Below, piece after piece: positions 43,001-50,285 of a stretch of DNA of 64,000 bases; position 1 is the stretch's first letter, and every line of letters begins with the position of its first letter. The stretch is from contig SZPM01000003.1 in NCBI GenBank assembly GCA_030263715.1, forward strand, positions 62,001 through 126,000, in the 5' to 3' direction. Under the pieces are notes generated by a model. The model was given only the letters and a program-made list of their open reading frames with translations, made no database searches and had not been told where the DNA came from. Position numbers and translations under genes: made by a program. This DNA comes from ATM1 sp003577165. Lineage in GTDB: Bacteria; Armatimonadota; Fimbriimonadia; Fimbriimonadales; ATM1.

Positions 43001-43938
43001 AACTCGTTCTTGTCCCAGAGGGACGGCTTTGGAGGAACCTCGCCAGAGAGGAGCACAGTATGGTTGCCCTTCGCGAGCAGATCGAGCAGCGCTCCCGCGC
43101 CGCTGCGAAAGCGGAGCGCAGGCAGCAGTTTGAATTCGTCGCAGATCGCAAGTGCTTGCAGGGCGGAGAGATCGGATAAGTTGTCGAACAGCGCAGGGCG
43201 ATCGCGGCGCAGGACCGAATCCAGTTGCGCGAGGCTCTCGTCCTGTGCCGGCCGCGGGAGTCCCGTCGGATTCGCCTCATATCGTCTCGTCAGCCTGCTC
43301 TGCCATTGCGCATCGTAAAAGGCTTGCCGAATGAAGGCGATGGCGCCCATGATGCTTGAGGGATACAGGCCGCGAGCGTTTGCGTTCTGGATTGCTACCG
43401 GAACGCCGAAACTCGACTCATAGACCAACCCGGACTTGCGATCGGACGCGCAGCTGAGCACCGCGCTCTGCGGCCCCACGAGCCCCGCCGGGGTGTACAC
43501 GTGCGCGACGCAATATCCGCTCTTCGATAGGTTCATCAACAGGGCGGGAGTCGTGAATTCGAAGTCGACCGTCCGAAGGCGCGTCGCGAGGTTCCCGGCC
43601 GCATTCATCGGGTCGGCGAGCCTTCGCGCTGGGTCGGCCGGTAACTGCTTCTCGATGTCCGCGCTGGGGGCGGCCAGCATCGGGTGGATGAACCCGGGAT
43701 AGAGCGTGAGACCCTTGCAGTCCACGACCTGGGCGTTTTCGGGCGCGGTGATCTGCTGCGCGACTTCGGCGATGACTCCGTTTCGAATCAGCAGATCGCC
43801 CGATTCCATCACCTCGCCCGGCCGGACGACGATCTTCGCGTTGTCGAGCAGGATGAGGTTCGGCTTCTCGAACGACTGCGCAATCAGAAGAGAGGAACCA
43901 GAGATAAGGAGCAGGCAAGCCCCAAGGACTCGAAGCAT
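40030..43938 (-). CDS. Secreted triple-module amidohydrolase-family protein
   Basis: 1302 residues after a signal peptide (MLRVLGACLLLISGSSLLIAQ) contain three consecutive amidohydrolase-like modules, each opening with a composite beta domain and a Y/TPG strand: LYPGFIHPM (about 80), ITPGIWDCHSHTAID (about 510-524) and LYPGLIDAWTTLG (about 952-964). Only the middle module keeps the metal HxH (HSH), further His (VHSHGY, TFQHVLEG) and the catalytic Asp region (NSDSDDHARRL, about 762-772). Modules 1 and 3 are probably structural or inactive. Imidazolonepropionase-like secreted amidohydrolases often come in pairs, but three is unusual. It starts 23 bp after the aroE stop. Confidence 0.88.
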   Translation of the reverse strand: MLRVLGACLLLISGSSLLIAQSFEKPNLILLDNAKIVVRPGEVMESGDLLIRNGVIAEVAQQITAPENAQVVDCKGLTLYPGFIHPMLAAPSADIEKQLPADPARRLADPMNAAGNLATRLRTVDFEFTTPALLMNLSKSGYCVAHVYTPAGLVGPQSAVLSCASDRKSGLVYESSFGVPVAIQNANARGLYPSSIMGAIAFIRQAFYDAQWQSRLTRRYEANPTGLPRPAQDESLAQLDSVLRRDRPALFDNLSDLSALQALAICDEFKLLPALRFRSGAGALLDLLAKGNHTVLLSGEVPPKPSLWDKNEFNLLSSVRNYFNELQSGKAVEGAGLKFSYSPSASDPLAGIRAYVRSGLSKTAALEAMTTRPAELLGISRKTGTLEKGKLANVVVVQGDIFASSSQIIATFVDGRKVDMPEPQRKKPEELVDDAPEKLMKPNFDFFPRPAETAPAFRLYKNATVWTMGSQGMLTNADVLIRDGKIAAVGRNVSPPSGCEVIDATGKHITPGIWDCHSHTAIDGNVNEFTNMVTIECRIKDVIDHRDVNVYHQLAGGTVGAQQLHGSANVIGGQTSTSKWRWGMSPSDYPVAGAPEGVKFALGENPIEEDEGGFRQPSNQPPSERPRTRMGIDRWVRETFDKAKRYKQEWDAFKSGATRDEPRRILQMDALVELLEGTRLVHSHGYRQDEFLTLIRTCQEYGVKIATFQHVLEGYKIADEMAAAGIGGSTFSDWWGYKLEAYDAIPHNMALMYARGVSVSVNSDSDDHARRLNLEAAKAMRYGGVDPQVALSFVTTEPAKQLRIFNRTGSLEVGKDADVAIWSGDPLSTYTVCLATYVDGVKRFDIKNDMEQRKERAQELEEARNILGETKTAEPTIGAKATVRKATIEGQAGVAKYPNTPVLIVGAVVHPVVSEPFVGDVLIGANGKIEQVGKVTPPKNVTRVDAKGLHLYPGLIDAWTTLGLTEIGQVPVSVDTSERGDFNPDLRPERALNPDSETLFVARNQGVLTALIRPTGQFLPGQAALITLDGYTWEDFRIQGSLGVVCDVGGGPRVEPQASQQLKSQLERLGKLLDEAREYARLRSGAGAAGVIVEANEKFETLAKVARGELPVFFVAQSGAAISETLKWADEKGIEARLVGCGGAPEIAAQLSARGEAVIFGSVYGVPPAERPYDDFYSAPARMRAGGLKFCLTTGDAHNVRQLRDIAGMAARHGLAKEDALKAITLWPAEILGVAHRLGSIRPGMEATLFLATGDILEVRTQVTRAWILGREISLETRQTRLYEKYRTRPKGVGSRAGATVP

Positions 43939-43961
43939 CCGGCTGATTTCGCTTCCCGCGT

Positions 43962-44792
43962 CTAAATTTCCTGCGGGGGTAGGCCGATCGCCGCTCGCAT
44001 GACGGGCCGAGGCGCGGTTAGCCCGGTCCACCACTCAAGCGCCAGCGCGCCCTGCTCGACCAGCATCTCCCGGCCATCCACCACCCTCCGGCCGGCCTCG
44101 ATCGCCCATCGCGTAAGTCGAGTGCCTCCCTCGGCATATGCGAGATCGTAGATCGCTGCGCTTCGAGACAGTGTCTCAAATCGAACTGGAAACACGTTCT
44201 CTTCGCCGGGCGCGGGAATTGCGCTCACGACCAAGTCCGCGCTTGCCTCCGCTGGCGTGACCAGGGCTTGGATGCTGCCAAACCGCGAAAACCGGCGCGC
44301 CAACTCCTCGGCCCTTTCCGCAGTTCGATTCCACAACGAAACACTCCAGCCACTCGTCAGGAGCGCATAAGCCGCCGCTTCGGCGGCCCCCCCCGCACCG
44401 ATGAGGAGCGCTTCGCCGGGAGGCCAAGTTCGAATCGGGTGAAGAAACCCCGCGACGTCCGTGTTGCTGCCGACCCACTTCTCTCCAAACCGTACGGTGT
44501 TGACGCATCCCGTTTCGATCGCCTCCGATCCCTCGAGTTCACAGAGAGCAGCGACGGGAGATTTGTAGGGAATCGTCACGTTCACTCCACGAAAGCCACA
44601 ATCAGCGAGGTGCGAAAGGCAGTCGCGAAGTTCTTCGGGCTCGACTTCGAAGGCCTCGTACGAACCGGCGACTCCTAACTCCCGAAGCGCAGCGGACTGC
44701 ATCTTCGGAGAGAGAGATTGGGCGACGGGCTTTCCGATCACGGCGAGCCGAAGTCCTGACTCCTCGCGAGTCGCATCGCGCCAGGCTCTCAT
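43962..44792 (-). CDS. aroE: Shikimate dehydrogenase (NADP)
   Basis: 276 residues with full AroE architecture: substrate loop KPVAQSLSPKMQ (about 19-30), FRGVNVTIPYKSPV (catalytic Lys about 77-78), GSNTDVAGFLH (about 103-113), NADP Rossmann motif GAGGAAEAAAYALL (about 127-140), NRTAERAEELA and the closing DGREMLVEQGALALEWWTG. It reduces 3-dehydroshikimate in aromatic amino acid synthesis. ATG 44792 overlaps the GtrA stop (ATGA); the longer same-frame extension is read in the GtrA region and is not real. It is the last enzyme gene of the leftward cluster. Confidence 0.93.
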   Translation of the reverse strand: MRAWRDATREESGLRLAVIGKPVAQSLSPKMQSAALRELGVAGSYEAFEVEPEELRDCLSHLADCGFRGVNVTIPYKSPVAALCELEGSEAIETGCVNTVRFGEKWVGSNTDVAGFLHPIRTWPPGEALLIGAGGAAEAAAYALLTSGWSVSLWNRTAERAEELARRFSRFGSIQALVTPAEASADLVVSAIPAPGEENVFPVRFETLSRSAAIYDLAYAEGGTRLTRWAIEAGRRVVDGREMLVEQGALALEWWTGLTAPRPVMRAAIGLPPQEI

Positions 44793-45295
44793 GCTTCTTT
44801 TTTGACTCGAAAGGTCCAGAACTTGTGGCCCATGAAATTCCAGATCATCACCGCCGCCGTCGCCGCCGCGAGCGAGAAGTAGTAGTTCCATTCTCCGGCG
44901 TCCGGTTTGTGGATGCGGCTGCCGATGAGCGCGTTGATGATCATGCCGGTCCCTGTGACAATGTAGAACTTGCCCAACTGTCGGAACCTCTCCGCTTCTC
45001 CGCGAATTCTGAAGGTCCACAGGCGGTTCCACAGAAATCCGTTGAGTGCGGCGAACAGGAAGCTCACCACCTTGAACACCGTGTATGCGCCGTCGAAGTC
45101 CGGGTGTTGGAGGCTTGGAAAAGTGGCGAGCACCCATCGGTTGACGGTGTCTGCAAGTTCTCCGCCGAAGCCCTTATACAGGAGTCTGTGTATTCCCCAG
45201 TCGATTGCGGTCGAAGCCGCGCCAACGACGCAAAACTTCAAGAATTGGCGGATCGTGCGGCTCGACAGCACGCGAGATACGAGAGCGTTGGCCAC
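44789..45295 (-). CDS. GtrA-family membrane protein
   Basis: 168 residues, four transmembrane helices: FLKFCVVGAASTAIDWGIHRLLY, FKVVSFLFAALNGFLWNRLWTF, LGKFYIVTGTGMIINALIG and AAATAAVMIWNFMGHKFWTFRV. The N-terminal FxxVGxxxTxxD and WNFxxxKFWTF signatures are those of GtrA, involved in translocating polyprenyl-linked sugars. GTG 45295 directly follows the UbiA stop, and its own stop overlaps aroE. Coupling to a DppR-like prenyltransferase supports a role in cell-wall glycolipid building. Confidence 0.87.
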   Translation of the reverse strand: MANALVSRVLSSRTIRQFLKFCVVGAASTAIDWGIHRLLYKGFGGELADTVNRWVLATFPSLQHPDFDGAYTVFKVVSFLFAALNGFLWNRLWTFRIRGEAERFRQLGKFYIVTGTGMIINALIGSRIHKPDAGEWNYYFSLAAATAAVMIWNFMGHKFWTFRVKKEA

Positions 45296-46165
45296 TTACG
45301 TGCTCACCACGTCGGTTCCCTGTGACATGGCAAACACGCTGAGCGCCATCCAAAGAATCAGCGTGCCCCATATCCACGGATCACGCACCAGTTCCGCGTC
45401 CGGACTCCCGCCGCCGTTGTTGCGAAACACGATCTGAAGGTATCGAAACACGCCGAACATGGGGAGGGGGATCGTGTAAGCGAGCAGAGGATGCGCGACC
45501 CCCGTCTCGGATTGAATGGCGTACAGGCTGTAGGCGATCACTGCAGCGGACGCAGAAATCCCGATCAGTTGGTCAAGCAGAGGCAACGTGTATCCGCGCA
45601 GCGCGCCACGAGACTCGCCCGCCGTTCGAAACTCATGCCGCCGCTTCGAGAAGCCGAGAAAGAGAGCGAGTAGGAGCGTGCACAGGAGCAGCCACACGCT
45701 GATCCTCTCCTCGAGAACCGCGGCGCCAGCCACCGCGCGAATGAGAAAGCCGAATGAGATTACGAAAACGTCGAGGATGGCTACGCTCCTCGCGACGAGC
45801 ATGTAAAGAAGTTGGTTCGCCGAGTACGCCGCGACCGAATAGAGAGCATAGGTGTGCGACATCCACGCGAAAGCGACGGCGAAGGCAGCAAGCAGAATCG
45901 CCGCGGACGCAGCCGCCGTCGGCTTAAGCGTGCCGGCCGCGACGGGTCGGTGCCGCTTCTCGGGGTGCAGAGCATCCGACCCTCGGTCCAGGATGTCGTT
46001 GAACAAGTAACCCGCTGAGGAGAGAAAGCAGAACGAAAGGATCGCGAAGCCAACTGTTCGCCACGCCTCCGCCTCGCCGAATCGCGCGGTGAACACAATT
46101 CCCGCGAGCAGCAGGAGGTTCTTCGTCCACTGTCGTGGACGCATCGAAATCAGAATCCCGGTCAA
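45296..46165 (-). CDS. UbiA-family prenyltransferase, decaprenyl-phosphate phosphoribosyltransferase-like
   Basis: 289 residues, about eight membrane helices. The first Asp-rich motif is NDILDRGSDALHPEKRHRPVAAG (about 61-83; NDxxDxxxD), and the second is shifted, as in the DppR branch that attaches PRPP to polyprenyl phosphate. The N-terminal MRPRQWTKNLLLLAG matches that branch. I prefer TTG 46165, which overlaps the YqeG stop as TTGA and gives the family's extra N-terminal helix turn; ATG 46144 is the alternative. It sits between YqeG and GtrA without gaps. Confidence 0.85.
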   Translation of the reverse strand: MTGILISMRPRQWTKNLLLLAGIVFTARFGEAEAWRTVGFAILSFCFLSSAGYLFNDILDRGSDALHPEKRHRPVAAGTLKPTAAASAAILLAAFAVAFAWMSHTYALYSVAAYSANQLLYMLVARSVAILDVFVISFGFLIRAVAGAAVLEERISVWLLLCTLLLALFLGFSKRRHEFRTAGESRGALRGYTLPLLDQLIGISASAAVIAYSLYAIQSETGVAHPLLAYTIPLPMFGVFRYLQIVFRNNGGGSPDAELVRDPWIWGTLILWMALSVFAMSQGTDVVST

Positions 46166-46719
46166 GCGTCGCCCGCCTTCGCGCGACTGATCATGCGTTT
46201 GACCAAACTTTCCGCCACTCGGCTGAAACGCGTCCCGATGAACTCGCGCTTGTGCATCTGCTTGACCCAGATCGTCGTTATCCCCATTCGGTTGCCGCCC
46301 CAAACATCCGTGAACATCTGATCTCCGACCATGACCGTCTGTTCAGGAGACGTTGCCATGAGCGAAAGCGCCTTCTCGAATCCGTCCCTCGCCGGCTTCA
46401 TCCGAGACTTCACGAACGGAATTCCGAGTTTGTCGGCGATTGCCTTGAGCCGGGGCAGATTACGCGTGTTGCTCACCAAGCAGAGTTTCAACCCGGCTTC
46501 GCGACAACGCTCCACCCATGCGATCGAGTCAGCAGGAACGACGGAACTCTTCCAGGGCAGCAACGTATTGTCAAGGTCGAGGAGCACGGCGCGAACCCCC
46601 GCATCATACAGTTCCTCGGGGTCGATTTGACTCAGCGCTTCCGCTCGCACGTGCGGACAGAAGCGTCGCAGCGCCGACGGAGCGCGATGGCGGGCGTAAC
46701 GCGTCAGCTGGTCACTCAT
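46162..46719 (-). CDS. YqeG-family HAD-IIIA phosphatase
   Basis: 185 residues with YqeG hallmarks: AVLLDLDNTLLPWKS (DxDxT nucleophile, about 44-58), LCLVSNTRNLPRL (about 79-91), FVKSRMKPARDGFEKAL (about 101-117, Lys) and VMVGDQMFTDVWGGNRMG (about 129-146). This is the HAD subclass IIIA related to mitochondrial PTPMT/PGP phosphatases; some dephosphorylate phosphatidylglycerol phosphate. ATG 46719 overlaps the mltG stop (ATGA), and its stop overlaps the UbiA start. Confidence 0.9.
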   Translation of the reverse strand: MSDQLTRYARHRAPSALRRFCPHVRAEALSQIDPEELYDAGVRAVLLDLDNTLLPWKSSVVPADSIAWVERCREAGLKLCLVSNTRNLPRLKAIADKLGIPFVKSRMKPARDGFEKALSLMATSPEQTVMVGDQMFTDVWGGNRMGITTIWVKQMHKREFIGTRFSRVAESLVKRMISRAKAGDA

Positions 46720-47732
46720 CGCGCGCCCGCCTCCGAGAACGCCTTTCTGCTTTTCGAGATGTTGCGAAGGTGCTCGTCATACGTGCGGCTGAACAAGTGA
46801 GTCTTGTCCGGCATTGCGACGTAATAGAGGAACTGATGCTCTTCCGGATTCGCGGCGGCCTTGATGGAATCAAGTCCCGGCGAGCAGATCGGGCCGGGGG
46901 GGAGTCCACGAATTCGATACGTGTTATATGGGTGATCGAGCCGGTAGTCTCGCACCGTAACAGGCGCCCACACCCCCTTCGCGTAAGCCACCGTTGCGTC
47001 AATCTGCAGCGGCATGCCGATCCGCAATCGATTGTAAATGACGCCGGCGATGCGACGGCGGTCCTGTGGCACCGCCGCCTCCAACTCCACCATGGATCCG
47101 ATGATCACCCACTTATGCAGTACGTCCCCTCTTGGTCTTCCCAATGGTTCGAAGACTTTGCGATTGAAGGCCTCGAGCATCTTTCCGATCGTCTCTTTCG
47201 CGCCGAGCAGCGGCGGAAAGTCGTAAGTGTCGGGGAACAGATAGCCCTCTAACGTCCGGGCGGGCGAGTCCTGGACATATGCGAGAAGGGGTTCCGCCTT
47301 CGACGCCTCTCGTATGACGTTCTCCGCTTTGTCAATGCCCTTCGAGTCGAGAAGTTTCGCAAGTCTGGTGATCCATAGGCCCTCGCGAACCAACACGCGC
47401 TGGCCGACCAGTCGTCCGCTCAGGAGCTTCTGCAGAAACTCGTTTCCGCTCATGGACGCGCTTACCGAAAAGGTGCCCTTCGACAAGGTTCCGGACTGTC
47501 CAGTGAGCCTGCTCCACAGTCGAACCGCCGTTGCGCTTCGAATGAGGCCTTGCTTCTCGGCGCGAATAAGAACCGTCATCAATGTGTCGCCGTCCTCAAC
47601 TCGAAAGTACGTTTCCTTCGCATTCGGGTCTACGGGAGCAAGCGCCCTCTGCAGTTGCCACCAGCCGCCGCCGAGCAGCGCACCGAGCGCGACGACGATC
47701 GTGAGGACGGCGCGAAACGACTTACGGCGCAT
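46716..47732 (-). CDS. mltG: Endolytic transglycosylase MltG
   Basis: 338 residues: an N-terminal anchor (SFRAVLTIVVALGALLGGGWW), a LysM-like region (YFRVEDGDTLMTVLIRAEKQGLI), and the YceG catalytic domain with GYLFPDTYDF (about 163-172), IGSMVELEAA (catalytic Glu at about 216), IAGVIYNRLRIGMPLQIDATV (about 228-248) and the ending NTYRIRGLPPGPICSPG. It cuts nascent peptidoglycan strands to end their growth. ATG 47732 lies within the ruvX 3' end (11-nt overlap). Confidence 0.94.
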   Translation of the reverse strand: MRRKSFRAVLTIVVALGALLGGGWWQLQRALAPVDPNAKETYFRVEDGDTLMTVLIRAEKQGLIRSATAVRLWSRLTGQSGTLSKGTFSVSASMSGNEFLQKLLSGRLVGQRVLVREGLWITRLAKLLDSKGIDKAENVIREASKAEPLLAYVQDSPARTLEGYLFPDTYDFPPLLGAKETIGKMLEAFNRKVFEPLGRPRGDVLHKWVIIGSMVELEAAVPQDRRRIAGVIYNRLRIGMPLQIDATVAYAKGVWAPVTVRDYRLDHPYNTYRIRGLPPGPICSPGLDSIKAAANPEEHQFLYYVAMPDKTHLFSRTYDEHLRNISKSRKAFSEAGAR

Positions 47733-48132
47733 CGGATTGGGAAAGGTATTCGGAAAGCAGGATGCGCGCGGCTTCGCTGTCGGCGACCTGTCTGCGCTTG
47801 CGTCCTGGCAGATGAGCCAGCGCAGCCTCCGCGGCTGCGGATGTGTATCGTTCGTCCACGAACTTCACGGATCGTCCGAGTTTCATGAGTTCGTCGCCGA
47901 ATTCACGACAGATGGATGCTTGGGTTCCTTCTTCACCGCTTTCCAGCAGCGGCAGTCCGACGATGATCTGATCGATCTCCTCCTCTTCTGCAAGTTGCGC
48001 GATCGCGCGCGCATCGGAAACGACCTCGCCGCTTCCGGCCATCGGCTCTCGCGCAAACGCGATCGCCAAGTCCGTGTCCGCGAAGGCGATTCCGATTCGG
48101 CGAGATCCGTAGTCGACTGCCAGAATCTTCAC
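47722..48132 (-). CDS. ruvX: RuvX/YqgF Holliday junction resolvase family
   Basis: 136 residues starting at GTG 48132: MKILAVDYGSRRIGIAFAD (RNase H-fold first Asp), EEIDQIIVGLPLLESGEEGTQ, and FVDERYTSAAAEAAL, the signature of YqgF, which processes the 5' end of pre-16S rRNA. The stop overlaps the mltG start by 11 nt; the start overlaps the upstream phosphatase stop as GTGA. The mltG-ruvX adjacency is widely conserved. A second, divergent member of this fold is at 56350-56757. Confidence 0.92.
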   Translation of the reverse strand: MKILAVDYGSRRIGIAFADTDLAIAFAREPMAGSGEVVSDARAIAQLAEEEEIDQIIVGLPLLESGEEGTQASICREFGDELMKLGRSVKFVDERYTSAAAEAALAHLPGRKRRQVADSEAARILLSEYLSQSDAP

Positions 48133-48887
48133 GCTCTGAAGGCCTCCACCGCAGCCTCCAATAGTTGGGGGCTCGACGAAATCGCCTCCGGCTGTCCGCT
48201 CCAGGGTCGCCCAGAAAAGTCCGTCACCACGCCGCCCGCCTCTTCGACGATCGGAATCAACGGCAAGATGTCCCACTCGTTCACGACTGGGTCCAACATG
48301 CAGCCCGCCCGGCCCGATGCGACCATGAGATGTCCATACGCGTCGCCCCACGTCCTCGTCGCATAGGCACGCTCGGCGACACGCGCCATCCCTTCTTCCC
48401 GACCGACCCTCTGGAACCCGCCGTGGCTTCCGCACACCACGAGGGCCCTTCCGAATTCGACTTCGGGACTCACCCGAATCTGGCGCCCGTCGCGGTAGGC
48501 GCCGCCGCCCGCCTCCGCCCAATACGTGGAGTCGAGCGCGGGGAGGTATGCCACACCGAGCGCCGCCCGCCCGGCCCGTCTCAGGCCGATGAGCACGGCG
48601 AACAAAGGCACTCCGTACACAAAGGACTTGGTGCCGTCGATCGGGTCCACGACCCAAACGGACTCCGCTTCCGACCTCTCGCTGCCGGACTCTTCGCCGA
48701 GGAATCCGTACGACGGGAACTTCGAGAGCAGGCTCTCCCGAATCGCTGCCTCCGCCTCGCGATCGGCGGCCGTCACTGGCGAGTCGTCCGCCTTGAATTC
48801 GGGCTCGAACTCGGTCCCGAAGTAGCGAAGGCAGATCGCCCCCGCCGCGGCTGCTGCATCGAGGGCGGCTCGCAGTTCCGGACTCAT
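48129..48887 (-). CDS. Inositol-monophosphatase / histidinol-phosphatase family enzyme
   Basis: 252 residues with the Mg-dependent IMPase motifs: GFLGEESG (about 61-68, Glu metal ligand), WVVDPIDGTKSFVYGVP (about 78-94) and a C-terminal GRAGCMLDPVVNEWDILPLIPIVEEAGGVVTDF (about 194-226, Asp ligand). The spacing and NEWD segment favour the HisN-type histidinol-phosphatase clade over IMPase proper, though the substrate cannot be proved. ATG 48887 has a TANNNT box 8 nt upstream and diverges from queC across only 45 bp. It heads the long leftward overlapped cluster. Confidence 0.88.
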   Translation of the reverse strand: MSPELRAALDAAAAAGAICLRYFGTEFEPEFKADDSPVTAADREAEAAIRESLLSKFPSYGFLGEESGSERSEAESVWVVDPIDGTKSFVYGVPLFAVLIGLRRAGRAALGVAYLPALDSTYWAEAGGGAYRDGRQIRVSPEVEFGRALVVCGSHGGFQRVGREEGMARVAERAYATRTWGDAYGHLMVASGRAGCMLDPVVNEWDILPLIPIVEEAGGVVTDFSGRPWSGQPEAISSSPQLLEAAVEAFRA

Positions 48888-48895
48888 TCCCTGAG

Positions 48896-48924
48896 AAGTT
48901 ACCGCCCTCGCCGGGCTTTAATCT
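48896..48924. promoter_or_regulatory. Compact divergent promoter, phosphatase/queC
   Basis: On the minus strand TAACTT (48901-48896) lies 8 nt before ATG 48887; on the plus strand TAATCT (48919-48924) lies 8 nt before GTG 48933. Back-to-back -10-like boxes inside a 45-bp gap mean each promoter's -35 region overlaps the other transcription unit. Both transcripts would be leaderless. Confidence 0.4.
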
Positions 48925-48932
48925 GAGCCACA

Positions 48933-49649
48933 GTGAGCAAGCCGAAGGCAATCGTGCTCCTCAGCGGCGGGCTGGACTCCGCGACTTGCCTCGCAATCGC
49001 GAAGGCCGAGGGCCTCGATATCCACGCCCTGACGTTTCAGTACGGCCAGCGGCATGCACGCGAGGTGTCCGCCGCCAAGTGCGTCGCGGAGAACTTCTCC
49101 GTCCTTTCGCATCACATCATCTCCATTGATCACCTCGCGCTTGCGGCGTCATCGCTCACGGGGGAGGGCGAGGTGCCGAAGAACCGAACGAAGATCGCGG
49201 ACTTCAACGACATTCCGTCCACCTACGTTCCTGCGCGAAACACGCTCTTCTTGTCCTATGCGCTCGGGATGGCGGAAGTCTCAGGGACTGGAGAGATCTA
49301 CATTGGAGCAAACGCGGTGGACTACTCTGGTTACCCCGACTGTCGGCGCGAGTTCATGGACGCATTCGAGCGAATGGCCAACCTTGCGATTCGCGACGCA
49401 GTTCTGGGCAAGCTGATCGTACGGATTCGAACGCCGCTAATGAACTTGTCGAAAGCGGAGATCATAAGGCTGGGCAATTCGCTCGGCGTTCCTCACGAAC
49501 TCACCTGGAGTTGCTACGACCCGCAAGGTGATCTCGCCTGCGGCGAATGTGATTCCTGTCTGATTCGGCTGAGGGGATTTGAAGAAGCCGGCTTGACCGA
49601 CCCGATCCGATACAGAGCGAAGAGCGACGCGGCGCTCGGATCGGAATGA
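48933..49649 (+). CDS. queC: 7-cyano-7-deazaguanine synthase
   Basis: 238 residues with the PP-loop SGGLDSATCLA (about 11-21), FQYGQRH (about 38-44), STYVPARNTLFLSYALGMAE (about 91-110) and a C-terminal zinc site LTWSCYDPQGDLACGECDSCLIRLRGF (Cys quartet, about 189-215). It converts carboxydeazaguanine to preQ0 in the queuosine pathway. GTG 48933 is the start. The stop overlaps queE as ATGA, giving a two-gene operon. QueD and FolE are not in this window. Confidence 0.95.
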   Translation: MSKPKAIVLLSGGLDSATCLAIAKAEGLDIHALTFQYGQRHAREVSAAKCVAENFSVLSHHIISIDHLALAASSLTGEGEVPKNRTKIADFNDIPSTYVPARNTLFLSYALGMAEVSGTGEIYIGANAVDYSGYPDCRREFMDAFERMANLAIRDAVLGKLIVRIRTPLMNLSKAEIIRLGNSLGVPHELTWSCYDPQGDLACGECDSCLIRLRGFEEAGLTDPIRYRAKSDAALGSE

Positions 49650-50284
49650 AAATCTACTCAGTCAAGGAAGCGTTCTATTCGATCCAAGGGGAGGGCGCGA
49701 ATGTCGGCAGGCCCGCGGTCTTCTGCCGCTTCGCCGGGTGCAACCTCTGGACAGGAAGGGAAGAAGATCGAGCGTCCGCCGTCTGTGCGTTCTGTGACAC
49801 CGACTTCGTCGGCGTAGATGGGATCGGGGGGGGCCAGTTTCGGTCCCCCGAGAGCCTCGGCGCGCACTTGGCGTCGCTATGGCCACCGGGCGACTCGGGG
49901 GAGAAGTTCGTTGTGCTCACCGGCGGGGAGCCATGCCTTCAAGTCGATCCGGATTTGACAAATGCGCTCCATGCGGCCGGCTTCTCGATCGCCATCGAGA
50001 CAAACGGCACGCTGCCCGTGCCGAGCGGGGTGGATTGGATTTGCGTGAGTCCGAAGGCCGGCACCGACTTGAAGCAGTTGTCAGGAGACGAGTTGAAGTT
50101 GGTGTTTCCGCAGGAGAACTGCACACCGGAAGATTTCGAGGGCCTGGACTTTCGGCACTTCTTTCTACAGCCGATGGACGGCCCGCGCCTCGCGGAGAAC
50201 ACGAAACTTGCGCTCGAATACTGCCTTCGGCGCCCTAAGTGGAGGCTCAGCCTGCAGGTTCACAAGTTCTTGGGCGTTCGCTGA
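49646..50284 (+). CDS. queE: 7-carboxy-7-deazaguanine synthase, radical SAM
   Basis: 212 residues: FYSIQGEGANVGRPAVFCRFAGCNLW (about 11-36), then the QueE-type cluster C-X14-C-X2-C (CNLWTG...VCAFCDTDFVG, about 33-55), VVLTGGEPCLQ (about 89-99), IETNGT and the HHxxQP-like FFLQPMDG. The spaced Cys triad is the QueE signature rather than ordinary CxxxCxxC. It makes CDG from CPH4. It overlaps queC by 4 nt and ends 1 bp before the convergent rimK gene. Confidence 0.95.
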   Translation: MKIYSVKEAFYSIQGEGANVGRPAVFCRFAGCNLWTGREEDRASAVCAFCDTDFVGVDGIGGGQFRSPESLGAHLASLWPPGDSGEKFVVLTGGEPCLQVDPDLTNALHAAGFSIAIETNGTLPVPSGVDWICVSPKAGTDLKQLSGDELKLVFPQENCTPEDFEGLDFRHFFLQPMDGPRLAENTKLALEYCLRRPKWRLSLQVHKFLGVR

Positions 50285-50285
50285 T

